Below are positions 12,512 to 22,905 of a DNA stretch of 64,000 bases, one piece after another. This stretch comes from Populus alba. Lineage: Eukaryota > Streptophyta > Magnoliopsida > Malpighiales > Salicaceae. The translations under genes were made by a program, and so were the position numbers. Each line of letters starts with the position of its first letter. Position 1 is the first letter of the stretch. Where the stretch lies: the NCBI RefSeq assembly GCF_005239225.2, contig NC_133287.1, forward strand, positions 17,178,519 to 17,242,518. The letters are read 5' to 3'. The notes under the pieces are model-generated. The model was not told where the DNA came from, ran no database searches, and was given only the letters and a program-made list of their open reading frames with translations.

Positions 12512-12807
12512 TGTTAGAGAATAATATAAATTATATTTTAGAACCTCACCTAACAGCTTAAACTATTGGGTTGAGATGGTTCTTTGATATAGTATCAGAA
12601 TCTTGATGACCAAGTGGTCATGAGTTCGAATCTCACCATTCCCATTTATTTGATAAAAATTAAGCACAAGATAATGTGGGCCTGTACAAGTTTCAAGCCT
12701 AAAGAGCTTTCAATTGAGGGGGTGAGGTGTGTTAGAGAATAATATAAATCATATCCTGAGACCTCACCTAACAGCTTAAGCTATTAGGTTGAAATGGTTC
12801 TTTGACA
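12512..12807 (+). mobile_element. TRIM: terminal-repeat retrotransposon in miniature
   Basis: Two direct terminal repeats of exactly 78 bp lie at 12512-12589 and 12730-12807. Both start TGTTAGAGAATAATATAAAT, and they end TTTGATA and TTTGACA. They differ at 10 positions. Immediately inside the left repeat is TAGTATCAGAAT, which matches the initiator-methionine tRNA primer-binding site TGGTATCAGAGC at 9 of 12 positions. Immediately before the right repeat is a purine-rich tract (GAGGGGGTGAGGTG). The flanks AAATC and AAATT are a near-perfect 5-bp target duplication. The 140-bp interior has no ORF, so the element is non-autonomous and needs another element's proteins. Confidence 0.85.
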
Positions 12808-12809
12808 AA

Positions 12810-14280
12810 ATTCAACATCACAATAAAACACTACCTAAGATATCATTTGGAAGCCAGATGCATCATTATTTATACAAATATCTTTTTATACCAATATTTT
12901 TAAGGTGTTTGGTTAATAGGTTTACTTTGGAGAAAAAAAAGTTATTGGAATTTGAAAAAAAAATAAAAGAGATTATGTTTCACTATGCTTTTATTTTTAT
13001 TTTTTACTATAGCTATATATTTATATTCATAGTTGATATTAACAGTGAAAATATATTTTTTTCCTGGACAACAGCATACAAATGGCCTTAGCACCGGAGG
13101 TATAAAAGTATTTTTATTGGTTTATTTAACAGCAAAATGACTAAAGTGCTCTTAGAGGGGCAAAAAAATATATTCACTGATGGGCAAGGTTAGTTTTGAC
13201 CTTTTATTTTTTTTGCATAGTGTAATTACCATAAAACCCTTGGATGAAAATTTTCTTTGCCTTTGGGTCAAAGGTTTTTTTGTCCTTTTCATTTGTTTTT
13301 TTTTTGTTATTATATAGTTTAACCATAAATAAAATATTATTTAGTCTAAAAAACAAGTCCCATGTGATTTTTTTGTGGTTTTTGGATGATGCATACGACG
13401 ATGTTTTGTAGCCACCCTTTGGCTTCCATGACAGCCTTTTGATACCCATAGCATGTCGCCTCTATTTCCAGGTGGCACGTGTAGCAAAAGTATATTGGGT
13501 TTTGTGATGGTGGTTGTTTATTTTTTTTTCTATAACATCGCTAACTTTTAAAAAATTAATTTCCACAATATTGTATTTTCAGGGAAATGTAGACAAAAGG
13601 GTAAATATTTTTTTTAATCACTCTATCAAAAATCCAATAAAGTTTTCCTTATATTAAACCGTACCAAGTTATAGATGTCTTCATATATATCACGAATTCA
13701 ATACAACAATCATGGCTTAATCATCATAAACTTTATCCCACATCAACACAATTCAAGAATAACATGCATTTATTTTTCATGCAATTTAAACAATATAAGC
13801 AAGAACTAATTAACTCTAATTTTACATAATATGCTTATTTAAACCATACAAAGAAACAAGCATCTTTAAAGTTTTATATGAAATAATATAAATTTTGATA
13901 TCAATTCACAAAATTAACAAAAGAAATACAAGATAATAACATTCATGCTACTATAAGCCTAATTAATATTCTAGAATAGAATACTAGAAATTATATTACA
14001 TATCAGTTTAAAATATACATATTACAATATTTATGTCTTATTAAAAGGTAGCTTTATAGAAATCTATTGGCATGCTCTAGTGATCATTTCATCATATTAT
14101 ATTGTAGTATAATAATTTTATAAGTAAAACATATAAGTGTGCACTCACACTTACACATAATGGATCTGATCAATTCATTAGATATGTATTAATAATAATT
14201 TTTAATGTCGAACCTGTATATAGTTCATGCTTGCACTTAAACCTTAAGAAATATTCAATATCTTGGTGATTAGGCTTATT
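12810..14280. other. AT-rich intergenic DNA
   Basis: No gene recognised. The ORFs here are low-complexity. From about 13640 the sequence has the texture of a decayed non-coding retroelement, leading into the tandem array at 14286. Confidence 0.45.
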
Positions 14281-14285
14281 GATGC

Positions 14286-14615
14286 CACTAGTTCCTTCTA
14301 ATCAACTAATCTAAATACTTTTTTTTTTGTCATTTGAACACACAAGTTATTAGGTTTTTTTGTTAGCTAGTCTAAATAAATTATCTCAGTAATTGAAACA
14401 TGGATACCAATTACTCTTTTTAATCAACTAATCTAAATAAATTATATTGGTTATTTGAACACGAATATCACTAGCTCCTTTAAGTCAACTAGTCTAATTA
14501 ATTTATCTTAATTATCTGAACATAGATATTATTAGCTTTTTTTAATTTATTGGTATAATTAATTTATCTTTGTCATCTAAACACAAATATCGCTAGCTCA
14601 GACAGCTAATGTAAT
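14286..14615 (+). repeat. Minisatellite, unit about 61 bp, about six copies
   Basis: The repeated landmarks are CACTAGCTCCTTTAAGTCAA and CTAGTCTAAATAAATTATCT, followed by TTATTTGAACACAAATAT. Copies start near 14286, 14350, 14410, 14470, 14531 and 14590, so the period is 60-64 bp. The copies are diverged by substitutions and small indels. Confidence 0.75.
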
Positions 14616-16970
14616 TAAATTATCCATTTTTAACATCCATGGGAACATAATAAATAAATAACATGTATTTAAGGAAATTAAAATTATAATTTTTTAGAGA
14701 TTTTATATAATTAGTGAAGACACCTACCTAGTACATATACTCATACATGTCAAGCCCGTTTTTCCTTGTCCCTTGAATTTAAGTTTCGACTGAGGTGAGT
14801 TTCTACCCATTTTTAAATTTGTTTCTTCACTTTACATGCGAAACAAATATAATTTATAACAAAGCTAAATCAATCAAACCAATTTCTCTAAAGTTCTCAT
14901 TTCGCCCGACCATTAATCCATCCATACCCCATTTAATATTACGTGATCGTATTTATACTAGTATTCATGATTCCATCTGAATTTATTAATTCACAATTCA
15001 TTTGTAATTTGGTCATTACGTTTAATTTGTGTATTTTTTCTTTTAACTAAGTATCCCATCTCAACTCACTTTTTAAAATAAGTATACAAGTCTTATTCCA
15101 TAAAACATCATTCCTAATTATTCACTACCTCTTTATTTTATTTTTATCTTTGAGTTAAATTTAAATTTATTAACATCGGGAGAAAATTTTAACTAGGTAT
15201 TTACACCTTCCTTCTTTCCTCGTCTTTTTTTAATACCAGAGCCGGCCCTTATATATTTTTAAAGTAACCCTTTAATTTATTTTTCTTTAAGATTTGCTCT
15301 ACATTCTTTTTATTTTTATTTGTTGTAGTTTAGATTATCCATACAATTATAATTTTATTTCAATTTAATCCCCATTTGATTTTTTTTTCAGCTTTCAGAT
15401 TTGGTTCTTATTACTTTAATTTTATTTTTTTTAAAAGTATTCTCTTAATTGGATATTTTTTTTTTAATTGTATCATTCAATATTTTATACCATTCTCTTA
15501 ATTGAATTATTTTTTCAATTGCATACCTCAATATCTTAGTTCATTTTATTTTATATCTGATTTGATCTTTATGTTTTTTATTGCTATTTCTTTTATTTTT
15601 AATCTTTTTTAATTAAATTTTTTTTCTCATTTCATCATTCAATATTTTATTAATCAAGATTTTGTAACTTTTCAAATCACAAGTTTGAAGATTTGATTGG
15701 GTTAGCTTGCATCTTCTTTTCTAATCCTGTTTTTACAATTGATTTTAGATGGTGTCCTCCTTTTATAGGGCTGTCCCATTATTATACATCACATCACGGG
15801 TCTCACATGTTAACTCAACTTAATTTGTCAAGGATAATTTTTTTTAAAATTTATTTTTTGTTGTTGTCATCTTATTCTTTTAATCATATTATTAAGTTAA
15901 TCAATATTTAACCTAGTTATCGAACTACTTTTATTTTTTAAAAAACATAATCATTTTCTGAATTTTTTTTTCCAGATTATTAAATTAATCAATCGCACAT
16001 GGTATCAATCTAGTTTTTAATTAATTATTGTTTGAATTTAAAATACCATACCATACAACAAGTAAAATTCCTAAAAGTTTTATAATATCATTATTAAAAA
16101 TAATGATATAAAATCATATATTAAAGATGGCCTGAATACTTAATTCTTTTAAATTAATAACTCAAATTTTCAGATAAAATCTCAAAATATAAACAATCCA
16201 GTTTTTAGAAAATAATAAAAAATATATGAATAATTCACCTTTTGGAAAATTTAAAAAAGTAGAATTAATTTCAATGTATAAGAGGAGGTGACTCAAGATC
16301 ATGAAATAAAGAAATAAAAAATGACAAAATATTATTTATTCGAATGGAAGAACCACCGGATGTGTTTTTGAATTGTACGATTCCGTCGTGTTTTATGCAA
16401 TTGTTTTAAAATGTTCCTCTACGTAGTTATATATCTTTACACCACATGATTTCAATAATGGCAAGAACTATTTCTCAAGAAAATAGAATATAATGGCTTA
16501 TATATATATAATGTCTTGAAATCTTCCTTTATACATATTGCAAGACGGTGCCAGTTGCAGATTAGATTTGGCCCTCCGACCATCTACTTGGCAAGTTGAC
16601 GAACCCAATTCTTGGAAGTGTGACAAATCTGATCTCAAACATCTAACGAAAATCTTGAAAATCTTTTGATTTCTTGTCTTAAAATCCACACCTTTAAATG
16701 GTCCACACTTTACCTGTGGGCTAATTCAAGCCTTGTCACTTTTACCGAAATAATGGAGAAGGAACTTCATGACATAGTTGTTTTTCTTAAAAAAAACCCT
16801 TTCTTAGCATAAGTATCGATTAAAATATATTTGACTCTTAGAGAATTTTCATACATTGAAGGATATAAAAAAATAATTACCCTAAGCTCTTAGTATTTTA
16901 GGTTAAGGGTCTCCGAGATAACATCGTGAGTCATGACCTAACATAAAAGTAGTAAAAACTATTGTTTATA
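14616..16970. other. AT-rich intergenic DNA
   Basis: No gene recognised. 15360-16020 is T-rich, with phrases similar to the 9.2-10.3 kb array (for example GATTTGATTGGGTTAGCTTG near 15690), so it is probably a worn copy of the same repeat type. Confidence 0.45.
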
Positions 16971-16984
16971 TAATTTTAAATTCA

Positions 16985-17440
16985 AAGATGTTGAGTCTGA
17001 TATTTTTCTAGAACCAAATATGGTTGAGCTTAATGTATAATCAAGTCCAAAAGAGTTAAATTTGTTATTTTGCCGGACCCACAAGCATTTGGGTTCAGCA
17101 CGTAGTTGGGTTTAAGAATGTTTAGTATGATATTTTGCCAGATGCACGACCGTTTGGATTCATTGTGTAGCCGAGCCCAATAAATTTATCAAACACACAA
17201 CTATTTGGATTTAACACGTAACTAAACCCAAAAATATTATATATGATATTTTACCAGACGCACGAACATTTAAGTTTAGCGCGTAACCGGGCTCAATAGA
17301 GTTGTTAAACCTACAACTGTTTAGGCTCAATACATAATTGAGTTAAAAAACATTAGGTCTAATGTCTTTCTAGAACTGCGAGCACTTGGTTTTAATGCAT
17401 AACCGAGTCTAATAAAGATTAGTCTAGTATCTTAATATTT
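16985..17440 (-). repeat. Tandem array, unit about 60-63 bp, same family as 54.1 kb
   Basis: Landmarks of the type TATGATATTTTGCCAGACGC, then GAACATTTGGGTTCAGC, then GTAGCCGGGCCCAA recur about every 60 bp, near 16998, 17065, 17128, 17189, 17245, 17305 and 17365. The reverse complement of the array at 54.1-54.42 kb aligns with this unit, so the two arrays belong to one family and lie in opposite orientation. Confidence 0.7.
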
Positions 17441-17759
17441 AGACTTAATGAGCCCAAGCTTATTTCTGACCTTCTTGTATTCATGGGACTTTCAACCAAG
17501 TGAGTTGTATAAAAAATGTTGATGCATTAGTACGGTTCCCTGGCTTTCCTATGTTTGAGCTGCTACAATTACAGATCTTTCATGCCAATCCAATTGTGAA
17601 AGCGTGTGTTCAATTCAATAATTAAACCATTCGACATCGTCCTCGTAAAAAGCGAAACAACTACAGATCACACGAAATGTTATGAATCTAAAGCTTAACG
17701 TACACAATTTATTCGTCAAAGAAATGATTTCTTACTGAAAAAAGACGACATTTCGTTCG

Positions 17760-18750
17760 AACTAGCTCAGCTTTCTCCTGCTGATAAAATGGTGGCCATC
17801 AATGACAACCACTTCAACGTTAGGTACAAACTCCTTGAATATTTCTCCATTAATGCAGTCCTTTGTCCCAAAAGATACAAACCCCACGTCTTTGTCACCT
17901 GCTATGAATTTTGTGGGCACAGCAATTTGAACTCCCTGCCATGGTCCAAGAAGCTCCCAGTCCCTTCATAAAAAAAGCATTCCGTGAATATACATTTTCT
18001 TATAAATTTTCTAATTCCAGAAGTAAATGATATGTTCCTAGTCGGATCAGAAAGGTGGATTGGTCTTAGGCAAACACGTCCAACTGAAAGATACCATCTA
18101 ATCCATAAATAAAAATGAAAAAGACAAGAAACTAGAACTAGCTAGCAATGCTTTCTTTCTTTCTTCTTCTTCTTCTTCAAACAATTTGGTAGGTTTGAGT
18201 TCTTTGGAACGTGGACGGAAGGGAACGCCTAAGCTGACAAGTGCCCTCTCCGGCCTGAAGAGGCAAAGGTGGCCTGCACTTCTGCACCCCTGTCATGCCC
18301 TACCACAAATGCCTGTTCAGGACCACGTACAATATTGCACTACGAGACATCAGTTTATTTCATAGAACATGATCGAGTTCTTATCACAGTAATTAAGGCA
18401 AAAAACAAAAAAAATAAAATCGACAGCCTAAAAAATTCTTTACGGTCCTCTCCTAGCTCATTGAGAAGGCCAATCAAGTCTCCGTTGATGATATGGAGAA
18501 TTAATGGTATACGAAGATGGATCCTGCGGACAGTCTGAGACTCCATACTGTCGCAGGTCTGGTGCGACGACATGGTAACCATGTGCAGCCAGCAGCCAGC
18601 AGCCAGCAGCCAGCAGCCAGCAGCCAGGTGATTAATTTGGCGAGTCCACGAGGACCACAGTTCGGGGAAGCCATGAATGAGAAGAACAAGTGGTCCTTGC
18701 CCTTTTTCTGCTACGTGCATTGATATTACATTAACATGGATTTTTCTAGC
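17760..18750 (-). pseudogene. Soluble epoxide hydrolase pseudogene
   Basis: On the minus strand the N-terminal exon encodes MHVAEKGQGPLVLLIHGFPE (from 18720), with the alpha/beta-hydrolase HGFPE oxyanion motif. About 450 bp further on is FVVGHDRGAEV, where the family has the nucleophile motif GHDWG. Then GHLCLFRPERALVSLGVPFR appears in a different frame. At 17960-17765 a C-terminal block (WELLGPWQGVQ, PTKFIAGDKD, VVVIDGHHFIS) remains open. The lesions are a six-copy 7-bp repeat where a single copy is expected (18585-18626), a 4-bp insertion near 18500, W-to-R in HDWG, a frameshift after GAEV, and loss of the central exon between the two blocks. Working relatives hydrolyse epoxides to diols. 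This copy cannot. Confidence 0.88.
18585..18626. repeat. Six perfect copies of the 7-mer GCAGCCA
   Basis: A perfect 42-bp tandem repeat inside the epoxide hydrolase pseudogene. Intact family members need only one unit here (reading NHLAAH on the minus strand). The five extra units add 35 bp. Confidence 0.95.
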
Positions 18751-19402
18751 TCTATGATTTTCTTTCTAAGCTCTGTTTGATATCATTGATTTTTCTTCCT
18801 TCTGAATAGCACTTGCTACATTACTGAGAGACTGTGATTGCTAAATTTATGATTTTCGAGTACGTGCAAAGTATTGTGTTTTTTTGGTATTTTAAAATAT
18901 CATTTTTTTTTTCTTATTGAAAAAATCCCAAAGGACAGATTTTTTTGAATTTAGAGATTAGAAGTTGCAGTTTCAAATTGCAACCTTTTGCAAAATTTAT
19001 GAATTTGGATACGATATTGGTTTGAATGAGCAAATAACATAGGCCAGATCAAAGCCTTGGCCCTATAAGATCCAACTCAGCCCAATAAAGCCCATAATTA
19101 CTTAGTCTCACTCCCTTAAGCAGCCCAAAACCCAACTGAATACCAATAAATGCGGAGATTTTAGGTTCCACCCATCTCGTTCTGTGTTTGTGTTTGTGAT
19201 TTAAAAAAAAAAGTTTTAAAAATAAATTTTAATTATTGTTGTTTAGATTAAAATATATACATTTGATTAAAAGTTGATGTTAGATGATTGGTTAAAAATT
19301 CTGTTGAATTTGATGTTTGTATTAAAAATACCATGTAATTAATTTATTTTTTTCCTCTTCTTCGGAAGACTACACATGACGACTCTTTTTTTTTTTTTAT
19401 TT

Positions 19403-21632
19403 ATGAAGGGTTGCCAGGACTGTAATATATGGTGGCCCTCTTGATGGTGGTGCTATTGCAGAAATGTTCATCAAAGTGCCAAAGAGACTGGCACTGTGTG
19501 CTCTGTAACTTACCCCATTCCCAAGGAAAAGCTGTGAAAACATGGTAAGGGTTTTCTTTGTGACTAACTGATCCTTTGGGGTGTGTGGGCAATGGAAAGT
19601 GGAAGTTTCCAGATTTTAACATGATAAGGCGCTGTAAGCTGTTGCTAACTTTGTTTGAATTCCTTGTTTGCATGCACATACCTCATGTATAGTGTAAATT
19701 TTGTGCAAATCATATCTATGTGATGGCTCTCTACCAAATACCAATCTAGGTTTCCTAATTCCAATCGGAAACAACCAAGTTGAAGCTTTTGAACCCCCCC
19801 CTCCCCACCCTTTTTTTTTTTTTTGGTGTGTGGTGGTGAGAAGCAGGAGCCTTGGCTAATTGAATTTATCTTCAGAATTTGTTTTACTATTTTGTATTTG
19901 GTAGGCAGATGATGAGTTGATGTAAACCCTACAATCATATCATGATGCAAGTTTTCCTTTAAATAGGATGCGTTCTGATTCAATCTCTTCCATCTTAAAG
20001 CTAGGACATCAAGCTCCGTGACCATACATGTGGCCTTCGTAATTCAACTCAACCTGTAACTTATAGAGCTGTGATGATAATTTTGAAAAAACAATTGACA
20101 AAAAACTTGCCTTTACTTTCTTGCATATTTGCTTGCAGCTTGAAAACATCTATATTAAATGCTATGATATTATTACTGCAAGAGTGATTTACAATGTCAG
20201 CAGAGTGGGGCTCTGTTTGTTCTTGCATGCTATTTAAATGCCCCTGACACATGTTATGGTCCTCTTGCTTGTTCATTTGCCATTAACTTATGGAGTTAGA
20301 GATTTTATCGTATTTGAATACAGACATCTAATTGATTAATTCCAGTTTGGAAACTGTAAACCTATAGGTCCAGAAACTTAAGGGATTTTAGTTTGCTCTG
20401 TTTTGATGATAAAAAGGTTGTTTTTTTGTAAAATTTCTATGCCTCGAGCAAGATGGATGCAAATCAGGCGCTTCAGCTGTACTTTTCACACAAGTGTCAA
20501 AGAAGCATGTTCTTCCGTGGCAATGTTACACTAAAAATAAATAAAAGATGGAATTGTTTGGGCATGGCAGTTAGGGGGGGGGGGGTGTTAATTTCAAATT
20601 GCTTGCTAGCATTGCAGTCTTGCTACATGAAAATGACAATTGTTTTTTACTCTGCATGTATTTCCATTATCGAGTCCGCTTCAAGGATTTCTTTTTGATA
20701 AAAAAAAGTTATCTTTTTTCCAGTTATTATCTCTTTTAGTGTTGTTCAATTAGATCTTGCTAAGATGAGCCAAGAAAGTTGTAAATTCTTTGAGCATAGG
20801 AAAAATATTAGTTGAAGTTTTTTAATTGCATTTACCTAAATAAAGCAGGAAAAGTGAAAGATGTGCTGAAGATCCGCCTATTGACTAATGAAACTAGAGG
20901 TATTGTGTTTGCGGGTCAGGGTTCCAAGATACAGAAATGGAAAGTTAATGCCAGAAATCTTCCTTTCAAGGTTATTCTATGCTAATTTTGTTATCATTCA
21001 CAAATACTTCTTTCTGGAGGAGCTTGATTTCTAAACTAGTTTACCAAACATAAATGCATGCAAAACCAAATGAGACTAAAGATGTGTTTGCATCATCGGG
21101 ATTTGTTTGTTATCCAAGGGTTTTGCATTTGTCAAATTCACATGCAAGCAGGATGCAGAAAATTTATTCCTTATGAACCATGATGCCTTACTCTTAGAAT
21201 ACAGCTTTTGGATTCCATAAAATTTTAAATTTTTACTTTTGCCTTTTTTTTTCTTCAGGCCAACCAGAAGTTTGACGGGAAAAAGTTTGGCAAAAGACCC
21301 ACAGCTGTTGACCAGGCTGTTCCAAAAAAGATCTATAGTACTGGTGCTAATGTGTCTGCTGCTTCAGAAGATGGTAAATGGGTGTCTAACTGTGTTGCTT
21401 TTTCTTACAGGACCTTGACATTTACTCAAGTCTGTAAGGTTTAGTGAAGCTTTTTAGTGCTTGTACAGAACATCAGAATGAAAGAGACAGTAGCAGTGAG
21501 GATTTGGATGATGATGAAGACGACGAAGATGACACAGAGGTTATTTGGATGATGGTTATCAAGGGATCTCCAGCTGCTAAAGGCATTTTAACTAGCGATA
21601 TGGCTAAGAGGAACAGGTAATTTCCTTCCCCT

Positions 21633-21670
<38 letters not shown>

Positions 21671-22905
21671 TTTTCCATTTATTTGTGTTTGGAAATGACG
21701 ATGGAAAATGTATGGTGCCTGCATGTAGTCTATTAGTTTATATTTGAAAGGTTGGCCAGTGTTTGTTCCAGGCAGTATTGGTTGAGATGGTTCTCTCTCA
21801 ACTCATGCAGCATCCCCAGAAATGAGAAGCTATACAAGGATAGTGCCTTTGATTTTTGGTTCCTGTCCCTGAAAAGAGGATGTATCTTTCAGATACATTA
21901 TGATGATGCTTTTCAACATTTGAATTGATATTTGTGCTGCTTTTGTACAAGTTTACTATCTTCCCATATCTCATAATGTTTTTTGAGCTTTGCAGGTTGC
22001 AGGAAGAGAAGATGACTAAGCTTCAATCTCCAAATTTTCATGTTGTATACAATTTACCAAAGTCAATGACCGAGAAACAACTGAAGAAGCTTTTCATTGA
22101 TGCTGTTACCTCACGCGCTACAAAGCAAAAGCCTGTCAATCAACAGGTTAGCTACAATTCTTTATAGTTAATTTGGATTCTTGTCGTTTTTTTTGTTTCT
22201 CTATACAGAGTTTTGCTTATATCCTGAGATAACTACCATACTTTCATATTGCTGATGCAGATAAAATTTTTAAAGAGTATAAAGAAGGGAAAGGTTGTGA
22301 TCATTCATGTCATGGGGAGTTGCTTTTGTTGAGTTAACCGTGCATCAGCATGTGCAGGTGGCCCCGAGGGTTCGTAATAATCCTGGTAAGGCATTTCATT
22401 GTCTTGTTATCTCCTATTAATATCTTGTCAGAAAATCTGTTCCTAACAACAATGCTATGTTTACCTACTTGTAGAAACTTTTGGTCCTGAACATCGCCTG
22501 ATAGTCTCTTTTGTTCTTGATAATGTTCAAATTTTGAAGCTACGAAAAACTAAGCTTTGAGCTCAGCAGCTGGAAACCCATAAAAGTTCTCAAGATTTGC
22601 AGGAAAACGATGAGTCACAGACATCAAATGCCATTCCAAGCCAAAAGCAGATGTCCAGAAAAGGGAAATCCAGAGTTGAGAATAGAGCAGTGAAGGACAC
22701 TCGAAATCAAATAGAATTGATGAAGTGAAAAATAAGGATTCTGATAGAAAATTCTTGAAAGAACGTGGTACTAAAAAGCTTACTTCTGACAAACCTGAAG
22801 GTGAAATTTCGGAGAAAAGAAAAGGGCTAAAAAAGAATTAAGACTCTGTGGGACAGGACGTGGTAGATAAACCTGACATGCTGATCGAACAATACAAATT
22901 GAAAT
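19403..22905 (+). pseudogene. Nop4/RBM28-like nucleolar RNA-binding protein pseudogene
   Basis: Exon-like blocks in order match an RRM protein of the Nop4/RBM28 type, which acts in ribosomal RNA processing. They are ARTVIYGGPLDGGA then KETGTVCSVTYPIPKEKL (19405-19545), LEQDGCKSGASAVLFT (20440-20535), LLTNETRGIVF and KWKVNARNLPFK (20848-20968), KFDGKKFGKRPTAVDQAVPK (21259-21375), an acidic SSSEDLDDDEDDEDD (21480-21540), LQEEKMTKLQSPNFHV with YNLPKSMTEKQLKKLFIDAV (21996-22146), and a last block from 22474. Damage includes a TGA after PKEKL, a frameshift in the first block, a frameshift near 22315, a TGA where the family has CAA (22558) and many lesions after 22700. Introns are still present, so it came from a DNA duplication and not from retroposition. 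Confidence 0.88.

Noticed and set aside
12789..13091. 100-aa ORF beginning inside the right TRIM LTR
   Set aside because: Lys/Phe/Ile-rich low-complexity translation of AT-rich DNA, with no start context or domain.
14286..14615. Regularly spaced repeats that could suggest a CRISPR array
   Set aside because: The repeats are long, degenerate and contiguous without unique spacers, and the genome is eukaryotic.
19401..20276. Minus-strand ORFs of 92, 126 and 71 aa
   Set aside because: They overlap exon-like blocks of the plus-strand RNA-binding-protein pseudogene, or poly-pyrimidine tracts, and are shadows.
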